A DNA stretch of 48,131 bases from Patescibacteria group bacterium (GTDB lineage: Bacteria > Patescibacteriota > Patescibacteriia > SG8-24): NCBI GenBank assembly GCA_028714475.1, contig JAQTNC010000010.1, forward strand, positions 1 through 48,131, in the 5' to 3' direction. Of this stretch, positions 16,035 through 24,256 are shown piece by piece; positions within the stretch are counted from its first letter, which is position 1, and each line of letters starts with the position of its first letter. A program made the position numbers and the translations under genes. A model generated the notes under the pieces. That model worked only from the letters and a program-made list of their open reading frames with translations, was not told the DNA's origin and did not search any database.

Positions 16035-16454
16035 TCAGGCGCGGCCTTGCGATAACGGAATGTAAGCGATGCAGGAAATTTCCACGGTCGCGTTCTTTGG
16101 CAGAGCGGCCACGCCCACGGTCTGTCGCGCGGGCTTAGGGTCGGACGAAAAATACTCGGCGTAGATTTCGTTCACCGCCGAAAAGTCATTCATGTCGGCG
16201 AGGAAGATGTCAGTCCGCACGACGTGAGCAAGGGTGAGTCCGGCGGCGGCCAGCACGGCCGTGAGATTGTCGAGGACGCGGCGCGTTTCAACGGCCACGC
16301 CGCCCGCGACCAGGATGCCGGTCACCGGGTCGAGGCCGATCTGTCCAGAGCAGAAGACCAATTGGCCAGCCGAGACGGCTTGGCTGTACGGTCCGATTGG
16401 CGCGGGCGCGCCGTCCGTGCGGACGACTGAAGAACGGATTAGGTTGGTGTCCAT
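16035..16454 (-). CDS. ridA: RidA family enamine/imine deaminase
   Basis: 139 residues, the standard RidA size. RidA hydrolyses 2-aminoacrylate and related enamines formed by PLP enzymes such as IlvA, protecting other PLP enzymes. The N-terminal APAPIGPYSQAV signature, FCSGQIGLDP, the VVRTDIFLADMNDF segment and the catalytic Arg110 in KPARQTVGVAALP are all present, followed by VEISCIA, so it should be active. It lies upstream of ilvA on the same strand, which fits its role. The ATG at 16454 directly follows a T6 run of a hairpin; AGGGG in the hairpin stem is the likely ribosome site (see the leader at 16455-16529). Confidence 0.93.
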   Translation of the reverse strand: MDTNLIRSSVVRTDGAPAPIGPYSQAVSAGQLVFCSGQIGLDPVTGILVAGGVAVETRRVLDNLTAVLAAAGLTLAHVVRTDIFLADMNDFSAVNEIYAEYFSSDPKPARQTVGVAALPKNATVEISCIAYIPLSQGRA

Positions 16455-16529
16455 AAAAAAGAGGCCCCTACTGGGGCCCGGTTATTCGCCTTATTCCTCT
16501 TAAGCGAACCGCAACAGGACCCCAGTGGG
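16455..16529 (-). promoter_or_regulatory. Candidate attenuator/riboswitch-like leader of ridA
   Basis: On the minus strand, GGCCCC (16478-16473), loop AGTA, GGGGCC (16468-16463), TC and TTTTTT (16460-16455) make an intrinsic terminator that ends exactly at the ridA ATG and buries its only Shine-Dalgarno-like AGGGG. An exclusive alternative pairs CCCACTGGGGTCC (16529-16517) with GGGCCCCAGTAGG (16479-16467), with inner CGGTT/AACCG pairing. A switch between the two would control ridA. I recognise no known riboswitch class. Confidence 0.45.
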
Positions 16530-16639
16530 TTGGGGGATAATAATCGCGATGATCATGTTGCTCACGATTCGCATATGTCATTAGGCTAACACGGTAATCG
16601 AACAGCGTCAATCGCCGCCCGCATTGGCGAACGCCATCT

Positions 16640-16837
16640 TGAAAAAATGAAGGCCCCCGGCCTCACGGCCGGGGTATCTAACACCCCATCCTGTTTCATT
16701 CACCGTAGCCCGATGCCCCCTTCGCCCCGCAGTACTGCGGGGCTTCGGGTGATTCACGCGTCTGGAATCCCGGGCTGACGCCCGGGTTATTTGGCGGAGG
16801 TGAACAAAACGCCCGCTTGGCCAAGAGGCCATAGCGG
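16640..16837 (-). terminator. Hairpin cluster including terminator of the 16872 gene
   Basis: CCCCGGCC/GGCCGGGG (16655-16662, 16667-16674) is followed on the minus strand by GCCTTCATTTTTT, a terminator. Between it and the gene lie GCCCCGC/GCGGGGC (16724-16743), CCCGGG/CCCGGG (16769-16785) and GCCCGC..GGCC/GGCC..GCGGG (16811-16837). No gene is seen in 16530-16871. Confidence 0.55.
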
Positions 16838-16871
16838 GGTTGTCGTCAGCGGCCGGGAATTCCGCCAGGCG

Positions 16872-17360
16872 TCAATTGAGGACCTTCGGAGGTTCGTCAG
16901 CGGCCGGGGGCGGGTTTTCCGATTCTCCACGGAACATCCGCTTGACGGCCATGACGAGAGACGTCCCGTCTTCCAGCGCGGGCGACAGGCTGGTCTCGAC
17001 GTGGTGTCTGGTGGCTTCGAGGAATTCCGTCTTGCCGCGCGGCACCATGGCTTCCGCAAAGTCGAAGGCCTGCAGACAGAGTACCTCCAAGGCGTCATCG
17101 TCGAGCAAGGTGATCTCGTCATCGTCGAACGGCGGACTCGGGTCAGGCAGGTCGCATTGGGGAACCGGTTTGTCGGCCATAGTCGCCTTGTCGATGACGA
17201 TGAAAATCATCGAGACCAGCGCCCAAGGCGTCATTCGCCGCCCGGCGAAGCGCAGCAGGAGCGGATAGACATTTGTTCGGTTGAAATCGCCGTCATCAAC
17301 GGCGAGAAGGCGGCGGCGCATCTGGGCGCGAGACAGGAGTCGGCACCAATAACCTTGCAT
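16872..17360 (-). CDS. Hypothetical protein
   Basis: 162 residues from the ATG at 17360, chosen because GGAGGAAACC directly precedes it, one of the better Shine-Dalgarno sites in the window. The N-terminal third is basic (CRLLSRAQMRRRLLAVDDGD) with FAGRRMTPWALVSMIFIVIDKATM, a possible single membrane or buried helix near residues 42-57. It then turns acidic (DLPDPSPPFDDDEITLLDDDALEVL), with a helical end (FAEAMVPRGKTEFLEAT, SLVMAVKRMF) and a Pro-rich tail. I recognise no family. An antisense frame on the plus strand (16791-17384) is judged a shadow because it lacks a ribosome site and a domain. Confidence 0.6.
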   Translation of the reverse strand: MQGYWCRLLSRAQMRRRLLAVDDGDFNRTNVYPLLLRFAGRRMTPWALVSMIFIVIDKATMADKPVPQCDLPDPSPPFDDDEITLLDDDALEVLCLQAFDFAEAMVPRGKTEFLEATRHHVETSLSPALEDGTSLVMAVKRMFRGESENPPPAADEPPKVLN

Positions 17361-17524
17361 GGTTTCCTCCAGCGGCTGGGGTGAAAGGGCGTTGCGGCCC
17401 CGGTTTGGGCAAGGGTATTTCATCAATTACGCGATATCTGGTCAAGTGTCGCCTGTTTGTTTTGGCTTAGATAAAGACATTAGGACAAAAGGACGGATTT
17501 CGCATAAAATAGTCGTATCGGAAT

Positions 17525-19654
17525 ATGCCCATCAGGCGACGGGAGACGGAAATCAAGCCAGAGACGGCGCTTGCGGAACTGACCGGCATCGGCCGGGCGG
17601 GACTCACGGCGCTCCGCGACCTCGGTCTCACGACCGTGGGTGATTTGGCGTTCCACATCCCGTATCGCTACGACGATTTTCTGGCCACGACGCCGATTGC
17701 CGAGATCGAACCGGGCGGCAACGTGACGGTCATCGCGAGCGTCGTGCGCGTTTCCGGTCGGCGCAGTTTCCGCCGTCGGCTCGCCATGACCGAGGCGATC
17801 GTGACGGACGGGAAGGACGAGATTGGCGTGATTTGGTTCAACCAGCCGTATTTGGCGAAATCGTTGCGTCAAGGCATGACCTACCGTTTTGCCGGCAAGG
17901 CGTCGCGGACGAAATACGGCATCCGTCTCGTCAATCCGCTCGTCGAGCGCGCTGACGCCGAGGCTAACGCCGGCGGTTACCTGCGGCCGCTCATGCCAGT
18001 TTATCCGACCACGCGCGGGTTGAGTCAGCACGCGATGCGCAAGCTGGTGCGGCGGTTCGAGACGCTCCTGCGCTCGTGGCCGGATCCGATGCCGGACGCG
18101 GTGCGCGAGAGTCGTCATTTGATTCCGCTGTCGAAGGCGCTCATCGGCATCCATTTTCCGGAATCATGGCCGCAGGAGAAGGCGGCACGACGGCGGTTGG
18201 CTTTCGATGAGCTCCTGCGCATTCAGCTCGCCGTCGCCAAGCTGCGGGAAATCCGCGAACAGGGGAACGCGCCCGAGGTGCCGTTTGATGAGGCGGGCGT
18301 GAAATCGTTCGTGAAATCCCTGCCCTTCATCCTCACCGACGATCAGAAAAAGGCCGCCTGGACCGCTATCCGTGACATGGAGCGGCGCCTGCCGATGAAC
18401 CGGCTTCTCGACGGCGATGTGGGGAGCGGCAAGACGGCGGTCGCGGCCATTGCCATGGCCAACGCCGCGGCGGCTGGTTTCCAGTCGGCACTCATGGCGC
18501 CGACGGAGATTCTCGCGCATCAGCATTTCCATACGCTGACGCGGTTGTTTGCTGACCGTAAGGAGCGAATCGCACTTTGGACCAATTCCTATAAGTTGAG
18601 TTCGGTCGGCGGCCGCGAGATTGACCACCATGGCCGCTCCGCCACGCGGGAACTTAACGCCGCCATCGCGTCCGGTGAGGCGGACATCGTCATCGGAACG
18701 CACGCGCTCATTGAGGCGGGCGTGGATTTCCGCGCGCTCGGTCTCGCGGTCGTGGACGAACAGCACCGTTTCGGCGTGCGGGCACGGCGGCTGATTACGG
18801 AGAAAAGCGGCCTTGAGGGGCTGACGCCGCACCTGCTTTCCATGACCGCAACGCCCATTCCACGCTCGCTCGCGCTCACCATCTTCGGCGATCTGGATTT
18901 GTCATTGCTCAAGCAGAAACCCGCCGGACGACTGCCCATCCGCACGGAGGTCGGTTTTGACGACGCTGGTCGCGTGCGCGCCTATGCCCACGTGCGCGCC
19001 GAAGCCGCAGCCGGGCGCCAGACCTTCGTCGTCTGTCCTCTTATCGACCCGTCGGACAAGCTCGGCGCGGCGTCCGTGACCGAACTCGCCGAGCGGCTCA
19101 AGACGCAGGAGCTGGCCGGAATCGAGGTCGGCGTCCTGCACGGTCGGCTCAAGGCAGACGCGAAGGAATCCATCATGCGCGACTTCGTCGAGGGGCGGTT
19201 GCCGGTGCTGGTCGCCACGTCCGTCATCGAGGTTGGCGTGGACGTGTCGAATGCGACCGTCATGGTCATCGAAGGCGCGGAGCGTTTCGGCCTCGCCCAG
19301 CTCCATCAGTTCCGTGGCCGCGTCGGGCGCGGGGCACACGCGGCCCGTTGCTTCCTCCTGCCGGGTTCCACCGGCGACGCGGAAGAGGTGGCGCGGCGGC
19401 TCAAGGAATTCGCCCGCACGGACGACGGTTTTGCCTTGGCGGAGTTGGACTTGAAGATGCGCGGGCCGGGCGAGATCCTCGGCGAGCGGCAGTCCGGCTT
19501 CCCGGCGCTCAAGGCGGCGGTGCTCACGGATTTGCCCCTGCTCGCCGAAGCGAAGGCCGTTGCTTCTGAAATTGTTGGCGTTCTCGATGCGCCGAAAAAC
19601 ACTGCTTTGAAAAAATATCTCACCGTGGAGGTGAGGGAGGTGCATTTGGAATAG
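17525..19654 (+). CDS. recG: ATP-dependent DNA helicase RecG
   Basis: 709 residues. RecG remodels stalled replication forks and branch-migrates Holliday junctions. The N-terminal helix-hairpin-helix-like part (LTGIGRAGLTALRDLGLTTVGDL) and wedge OB domain (about 60-150, with HIPYRYDDF) are followed by helicase motifs: I GDVGSGKT (297-304), Ia MAPTEILAHQH, II DEQH (Asp411) in VVDEQHRFG, III SMTATPIPRSLA, V VATSVIEVGVDV and VI HQFRGRVGRG, then the RecG-specific C-terminal GEILGERQSG segment. The length is normal. A TAAAAT -10 lies at about 17505-17510. The stop at 19652-19654 abuts copy 2 of the structured RNA candidate, which would be its 3' UTR. Confidence 0.96.
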   Translation: MPIRRRETEIKPETALAELTGIGRAGLTALRDLGLTTVGDLAFHIPYRYDDFLATTPIAEIEPGGNVTVIASVVRVSGRRSFRRRLAMTEAIVTDGKDEIGVIWFNQPYLAKSLRQGMTYRFAGKASRTKYGIRLVNPLVERADAEANAGGYLRPLMPVYPTTRGLSQHAMRKLVRRFETLLRSWPDPMPDAVRESRHLIPLSKALIGIHFPESWPQEKAARRRLAFDELLRIQLAVAKLREIREQGNAPEVPFDEAGVKSFVKSLPFILTDDQKKAAWTAIRDMERRLPMNRLLDGDVGSGKTAVAAIAMANAAAAGFQSALMAPTEILAHQHFHTLTRLFADRKERIALWTNSYKLSSVGGREIDHHGRSATRELNAAIASGEADIVIGTHALIEAGVDFRALGLAVVDEQHRFGVRARRLITEKSGLEGLTPHLLSMTATPIPRSLALTIFGDLDLSLLKQKPAGRLPIRTEVGFDDAGRVRAYAHVRAEAAAGRQTFVVCPLIDPSDKLGAASVTELAERLKTQELAGIEVGVLHGRLKADAKESIMRDFVEGRLPVLVATSVIEVGVDVSNATVMVIEGAERFGLAQLHQFRGRVGRGAHAARCFLLPGSTGDAEEVARRLKEFARTDDGFALAELDLKMRGPGEILGERQSGFPALKAAVLTDLPLLAEAKAVASEIVGVLDAPKNTALKKYLTVEVREVHLE

Positions 19655-19899
19655 GGTTCTTCGTTGCTCAACGTGGAAACCGGGACGACCAAGGCCGACG
19701 GTCGATGCGACCCGCTCCGTCGCCCGCGTGGGCAGACACTTCGGGCCGGGCGCGTTCCACCCGCGCCCTCAAGACGGCCCTACGCGTCTACCCACGCGGG
19801 CGTCTTCGCTGGCCGTGGAATGGTGAATGACGCAGATGGGGGGAGGCACTTGCAGAGTTAGGTGACCCGACGTCGGTCAGGTCGGTGCTCGCGTAAGGG
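19655..19899 (+). ncRNA. Unassigned structured RNA candidate, copy 2
   Basis: Starts on the base after the recG stop. It shares the block order of copy 1: GGTTCTTCGT, GTGGAA (19673-19678), long helix CCCGCGTGGG/CCCACGCGGG (19723-19732, 19791-19800), hairpin GGGCGC/GCGCCC (19748-19753, 19763-19768) with TTCCAC in the loop, GCAGAGTTAG (19852-19861) and CTCGCGTAAGG (19888-19898). Stems change in a compensating way between copies while loops are kept. A likely end is the terminator at 19971-20001. Confidence 0.6.
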
Positions 19900-19970
19900 G
19901 GGTGCCCCGCGACAAAATACGCACCAAAGGACGCAGAATCGGAATACGCCGTTTTTTCGGAAAAATACAG

Positions 19971-20001
19971 CAGGCGCCACAAGGAGTGGCGTCTGGTTTT
20001 G
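19971..20001 (+). terminator. Terminator downstream of recG and RNA copy 2
   Basis: CAGGCGCCAC (19971-19980), AAGGA loop, GTGGCGTCTG (19986-19995), then GTTTTGG. Stem of ten with one G:T pair. Confidence 0.6.
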
Positions 20002-20086
20002 GCCGCAGTCGCGGTCTAGTTTGCCTTGCTTTTGGGACCGCTGGAACCGGAGTCCGAATTCTATCGTTTTTGGTTATATCGGCCAG

Positions 20087-20120
20087 AAAAAACATGACCC
20101 GGCATGCAAGATGCCGGGTC
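20087..20120 (-). terminator. Terminator of the Cys-rich membrane protein gene
   Basis: Perfect ten-pair stem GACCCGGCAT (20096-20105) and ATGCCGGGTC (20111-20120). On the minus strand it is followed by ATG and TTTTTT. Confidence 0.8.
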
Positions 20121-20133
20121 GTCGGGGAGCGGG

Positions 20134-20161
20134 AGCTAGGGCGGAATGGCCCTAGCTTTTT
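20134..20161 (+). terminator. Plus-strand terminator overlapping the stop of the minus-strand gene
   Basis: AGCTAGGGC (20134-20142) pairs with GCCCTAGCT (20149-20157), followed by TTTT. It blocks plus-strand read-through into the convergent gene. Confidence 0.65.
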
Positions 20162-20586
20162 GGTGTTTCGTTGCCGCGGAGGAACTTCCGTGAAAGAAAT
20201 AGGGCTAGGGCCGAGGCGGCTGCGAGAACGATGAGGCTGTTGAGCCAAAGGCGTTCCTTGCTCTCGACGGCGAAAGCGACGGCCTTCTTTTCGCCACCGT
20301 GCCGTTTCTGCTCCATCAGGTCGAGGACGTATTGCATGGAGTAGGGGGTGCAGCCCGACTTCTCGCGGCAGAGCCTTTGAGCGACGGCTTTCCCGCACTT
20401 CGAGGCGCAGTCGTGTTCGATGTCAATGTCGTCGATGGTCGTGCCCTGTGAACCGTTGAGAAGGCGTTGGGCGCCACAACAGCCCGCCATGCACCTGTTC
20501 AGTTGGGACACCCCGACTTCGGTCATGGGCGGCGGTGGCGGGGCATACGGTTCCCGCCGGCGGGCGGTGGACGTTGCCGTCATCAT
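20152..20586 (-). CDS. Cys-rich protein with C-terminal membrane helix
   Basis: 144 residues with an N-terminal Pro-rich segment (YAPPPPP), a central domain with eight cysteines (CMAGCC, HDCASKCGK, LCREKSGC) and a C-terminal transmembrane helix (about 113-132, LWLNSLIVLAAASALALFL) followed by a basic tail. No signal peptide is seen, so it may be tail-anchored, with the Cys domain either in the cytosol (metal binding) or translocated (disulfides). No family is recognised. It is followed by a strong terminator. The ATG at 20586 is preceded by no clear ribosome site; a second ATG is the next codon. Confidence 0.6.
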   Translation of the reverse strand: MMTATSTARRREPYAPPPPPMTEVGVSQLNRCMAGCCGAQRLLNGSQGTTIDDIDIEHDCASKCGKAVAQRLCREKSGCTPYSMQYVLDLMEQKRHGGEKKAVAFAVESKERLWLNSLIVLAAASALALFLSRKFLRGNETPKS

Positions 20587-20686
20587 CGCGGCCGTGGCCT
20601 ATTGGGGCTATTCGGGTTTGGTGCCTTTAAAATGGCATTATGAACCGATTGTGTCAATGTTTCCGGCGGCGTTTACGCAAGCTGAA

Positions 20687-22078
20687 TCAACGTTTCGCCA
20701 GTGCCGCCTTGAGCGCCTCGGAGATGGAACGCGCTTCGGTGAGGCGGATTTGGCCTTTCGGCGGGGTTTTCTGTTTGGCGGACGTGCCGCGTTTAGGCCA
20801 GGCGGCGATGGCCTCGGTGAGGCCGAGGGCGGCGGCTTCGGCGAGGCGGCGGTCAGCGGCGGGGGAAGGGCGGATTTCGCCCGCGAGGCCGACTTCGCCC
20901 CAGGCGACGAGACCGGCCGGCAGAGGCCGCTCGTGATAAGCGGAAGCGAGGGCGAGTAGGACCGCGAGATCTGGTGCGGGTTCGCTCACCTTGAGTCCGC
21001 CGACGACATTCACGAAGACGTCATGGCCGCCGAGGTCGAGGCCGGCGCGCTTGGCGAGCACGGCGAGAAGCATCTCCAGCCGCGCCAAGTCGAAGCCGGA
21101 ACATTTTCGCGTCGGATATCCGAAAGAGGTCTTGCGCACGAGCGCCTGGATCTCGATGAGCATCGGCCGCGTGCCTTCCATGACGCAGGAAACCGCGCCG
21201 CCGGGCACGCCGGGCTCGCGCTCTTCCAGTAAATATCCGGATGGGTTGCCGATTTCTGACAGCCCCGCGTCGGTCATCTCGAAGATGCCGGTCTCGTCGG
21301 TCGAGCCGAAGCGGTTCTTGAGCGCGCGCAGGATGCGGATGGGGTAGCCGCGCTCTCCTTCAAAAGACAAAACCGTGTCCACGACGTGCTCGAGCGTTTT
21401 CGGGCCGGCGACGAGGCCGTCCTTGGTGACGTGACCGATGAGCAGGATCGGCAGGTTGTTCGCCTTGGCGCAGGCGACGAGCTTGCCGGCGGCGGCGCGC
21501 ACTTGGCTCACCGCGCCCGCTTCGGACGGCACCTCCGGCGAACGCAGCATCTGCACCGAGTCCACGATGGCGAGGGCGGGCCGTTCCTTTTCCAAGGTCG
21601 CGATGACGGTGTCTACGTCCGTCGCCGCGAGGAAGAAGGCGTTCTTCTGCCCGAGGCCGAGCCGGTCGGCGCGCAATTTCACCTGCGACGCGGATTCCTC
21701 GCCGGAAACGTAGAGCGTCTTGAGGCCCTTATTCGCGAGCCGCGCCGCGACCATGAGCGCGACCGTGGACTTGCCGACGCCGGGTTCGCCGCCGAGCAGC
21801 GTCACCGAGCCGGGCACGATTCCGCCGCCAAAAACGCGGTCAAGTTCGTCGAGGCCGGTTTTCACCCGATCCTCCGCGCGCACGCTGACCTGGTCGAACG
21901 CCGTCACGGCCGCCGCCTTGCCGACGGAAATCGGAGCGGCTTTAGCCGCCCCGGCCCCCTTAACGACTGTCTCGGCCTGAACCGTCCCCCAAGCCCCGCA
22001 TTCAGGACACTGCCCCAGCCATTTCGGGCTCTGGGCGTCGCAATTCGCGCAAACGTAAACGGTGGTCGGTTGAGGCAT
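20687..22078 (-). CDS. radA: DNA repair protein RadA
   Basis: 463 residues. RadA (Sms) is a RecA-like helicase that promotes branch migration in recombination. It has the N-terminal zinc finger with Cys10, Cys13, Cys24 and Cys27 (CANC...CPEC), the SVTLLGGEPGVGKST Walker A, YVSGEES, the RadA-specific KNRFG motif, and the C-terminal Lon-like P domain (DVFVNVVGGL, GEVGLAGEIR). All key residues are in place and the length is typical. The last 15 residues are basic, with PPKGQIRLTEARSISEAL. It may be single-gene, since the next gene upstream lies over 240 bases away beyond a repeat. Confidence 0.96.
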   Translation of the reverse strand: MPQPTTVYVCANCDAQSPKWLGQCPECGAWGTVQAETVVKGAGAAKAAPISVGKAAAVTAFDQVSVRAEDRVKTGLDELDRVFGGGIVPGSVTLLGGEPGVGKSTVALMVAARLANKGLKTLYVSGEESASQVKLRADRLGLGQKNAFFLAATDVDTVIATLEKERPALAIVDSVQMLRSPEVPSEAGAVSQVRAAAGKLVACAKANNLPILLIGHVTKDGLVAGPKTLEHVVDTVLSFEGERGYPIRILRALKNRFGSTDETGIFEMTDAGLSEIGNPSGYLLEEREPGVPGGAVSCVMEGTRPMLIEIQALVRKTSFGYPTRKCSGFDLARLEMLLAVLAKRAGLDLGGHDVFVNVVGGLKVSEPAPDLAVLLALASAYHERPLPAGLVAWGEVGLAGEIRPSPAADRRLAEAAALGLTEAIAAWPKRGTSAKQKTPPKGQIRLTEARSISEALKAALAKR

Positions 22079-22173
22079 AGGCAGGGGGGTTAAGCGTATT
22101 CATTATAATACAGTCTTGTACTTGTCCGCTCGCCAGCCGTCAAGTGCCGTTTGGCGTGCGTTAATATAGGTAA

Positions 22174-22247
22174 CCCTTCGACTCCGCCCCGCTTTGCGGG
22201 GCTTCGCTCAGGGAATACATATAATATGCCCTGAGCTTGTCGAAGGG
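22174..22247. repeat. Family 1-related palindromic repeat
   Basis: CCCTTCGACTCCGC...GCTTCGCTCAGGG, then an AT-rich spacer, then GCCCTGAGCTTGTCGAAGGG. The ends are inverted repeats (CCCTTCGA/TCGAAGGG). A GGGACAGTCCCC palindrome follows at about 22263-22274. These two repeats fill the gap between radA and the NlpC/P60 fusion gene. Confidence 0.7.
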
Positions 22248-22320
22248 CTACCGAAAACAAAAGGGACAGTCCCCGGGACTGACCCCTGATGCGATGGTTG
22301 CTCACGGAGTCGGCGTCAGC

Positions 22321-24222
22321 TCACTTGCACGTATGGCTGTCGCACGTCTGCGGCTTGGCGCACTGCTCGTCGTTGTTGCAGTAGGTGCCGCCTTTCACCT
22401 TGTGGCAGATGTGGGCCATGCTGCAGTTGTTCTTGTCGAACCATTGCGTGTCCGAAGCCGTGCACGAGCAGGCCTGCCCGTCCTGGCACGACGAGCGGTC
22501 TTTGCAGGTCTCGAAGTTGTACGGCCGCCAGACGAAAACCGGATAAGGGCTCTTGCCGGCGCCCAATCTCTTCTGCAGGGCGCGGAGATAGCCGACGATA
22601 TCCGAACCAACCGGCCACACCGTCGTTCCGCCCATCGAGGTCGGGAAACCGACATCAATTCGCGCGCCCACGACGCCGTCAGCGCCGGCGCCGCCCATCT
22701 CGAAGAAGGCGAAAGGCACGTCTTGGCGTCCGCCGGTGTACATGAAATTGTGCTGCCAGTTCTGCTGGCCGATGGTGACAAGATCGCCGAAACGCAGACC
22801 GCCCTTGTCGGTGATTTGCTTGACCAGGTCCGCTTCGTTGGTCGCGGCCCAGACGACGATGTCGGTTCCTTCGCGGCCTTTTCCGTAGCGCTGACCGCTC
22901 GTATAGGTCATCGCGTTCGCCTTGCTGCGGGGGCCAGGGTAGGCGACCGCGCCGCCAGCGCATTGGTACATCTGCACCATGAAGGTTCCGCAGTCGGCGC
23001 CCACCACGTCTTTCTCCTTGAAGCGCGCGCCGTATTCCTTGCCATACTGTTTCTGGATGGCCAACTGGCATTCACCGTTGCCGGCATAAAGAGCGCTGTA
23101 ACGAGGATCCTTGGCCGGGGAGTCCGGACCGGTCACATACCACTTGTCGGCAATCTCGGCATAAAGGTCGGCACATTCCGGTTTCGGCCAGGCGGGATCG
23201 ACCTTGAGGTTATTCTTGAGGCCCTTGATGGCGAACGGCAGGTCCAGGAGCGACGGCTGGATGGTGCCGCTGGGAATAGTGGTATAGCCGCCACGGAAAT
23301 ACGCGCATTTTTTCATGTCGTAGCAGACCTTCTTCCAGCCAAGTACGACTTTGACCAAGTTCTGGATTTTGGCATCGTAGTTTTGGGCGCTTTCGTCGTC
23401 CGATGGTTTCGTGCAGAAGTGAAAAAGCTTGGCGGCGGTGGTCGGGAAGGCCGACAGGTCATCGCCCTCGATGGAAACGTTCTCTCCCGATTGTGGCGGC
23501 ACCGGCAAGGCGACGCCGCTGGAAATCGCGCCACTCGCGCCCTCTTGGGCACCCGCCGCCGCGCCGGGATCAGGGTTCAGGAAACCGACTTCCATCGCCA
23601 GCTTGAAATCAATCGGCGTCACTTCCTGAACGACCAGCGGGTTGAGTTGCACCAGGTTCTCGTTGACGTTGTAGGCGACGATGTAGGCGACCAGCACGAC
23701 AAACAGGCCGATGACCGCGTCCTGCACCATCGTCTTGCCTTGGTTGAGGCGTCCGGAATTGCCCGAGGTCATCCAGATGAATCCGCCGATGGTCATCATG
23801 ACGGCCGAGAGAAGCAGGGCGATGGAGAGCGCCGTCTTGTACAGGCCGAAGAGGTATTCCGCGAGCCATGGGTTGCCGCCGACGTTGCCGGAATAGACGT
23901 CCGAAAGCTTGATGTCAGGGATGGGGATGGCGAGCGGCGGCGCGGCCGATTGGATGACTTTCGAGATCGGACAGCGGTCGTCGCTGACGGCGCAGGTGCA
24001 GGCGTGGTTGGCCGGGCATTTCTTGGTGCAGGTCGCGTCGCTGTCCTGACAGCCGATGTCCTTCTTGTCGGTCGTGTCGGTGCAGAAACAGCGGAAGGCC
24101 TGGGCTGGCGGCGCGAAGGCCGGCAGGGTGAGCAACGTCAAGACGGCGACCGCGGCCAAACGAATTAGCCAAGGGCGTTTTGTCCGGCGACGGTTGGGCG
24201 AGGCCTTGGGAAATGGTTTCAT
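22321..24222 (-). CDS. VirB2-like membrane protein fused to an NlpC/P60-like cysteine peptidase domain
   Basis: 633 residues. Signal peptide to about residue 42, then a Cys-rich segment (45-84) and PIPDIKLSDVYSG. Two hydrophobic helices (about 122-150 and 163-185) contain VMMTIGGFIW and GKTMVQDAVIGLFVVL, the two-helix pattern of VirB2/TrbC-type pilins. A linker leads to a large extracytoplasmic part with DCGTF (Cys411), GDLVTI and QHNFMYTG (His491), matching the Cys and His motifs of NlpC/P60 wall peptidases, and a C-terminal Cys-rich region (about 570-633). It is the last gene of the envelope operon, 34 bases after its neighbour. Its many cysteines fit the DsbA-like protein upstream. Likely an apparatus subunit that opens peptidoglycan; activity is inferred. 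Confidence 0.75.
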   Translation of the reverse strand: MKPFPKASPNRRRTKRPWLIRLAAVAVLTLLTLPAFAPPAQAFRCFCTDTTDKKDIGCQDSDATCTKKCPANHACTCAVSDDRCPISKVIQSAAPPLAIPIPDIKLSDVYSGNVGGNPWLAEYLFGLYKTALSIALLLSAVMMTIGGFIWMTSGNSGRLNQGKTMVQDAVIGLFVVLVAYIVAYNVNENLVQLNPLVVQEVTPIDFKLAMEVGFLNPDPGAAAGAQEGASGAISSGVALPVPPQSGENVSIEGDDLSAFPTTAAKLFHFCTKPSDDESAQNYDAKIQNLVKVVLGWKKVCYDMKKCAYFRGGYTTIPSGTIQPSLLDLPFAIKGLKNNLKVDPAWPKPECADLYAEIADKWYVTGPDSPAKDPRYSALYAGNGECQLAIQKQYGKEYGARFKEKDVVGADCGTFMVQMYQCAGGAVAYPGPRSKANAMTYTSGQRYGKGREGTDIVVWAATNEADLVKQITDKGGLRFGDLVTIGQQNWQHNFMYTGGRQDVPFAFFEMGGAGADGVVGARIDVGFPTSMGGTTVWPVGSDIVGYLRALQKRLGAGKSPYPVFVWRPYNFETCKDRSSCQDGQACSCTASDTQWFDKNNCSMAHICHKVKGGTYCNNDEQCAKPQTCDSHTCK

Positions 24223-24256
24223 AGGACACTGGCCAACGACAGAGATGGCGTCTTCA

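Noticed and set aside
16791-17384. 197-residue plus-strand frame opposite the 16872 gene
   Set aside because: The minus-strand frame has a strong Shine-Dalgarno site and more natural composition; only one of the two can be real.
22237-24168. 643-residue plus-strand open frame
   Set aside because: It is antisense to the VirB2-NlpC/P60 fusion gene, rich in Arg/Gly/Val as expected for a GC-rich shadow frame, and has no domain or ribosome site.
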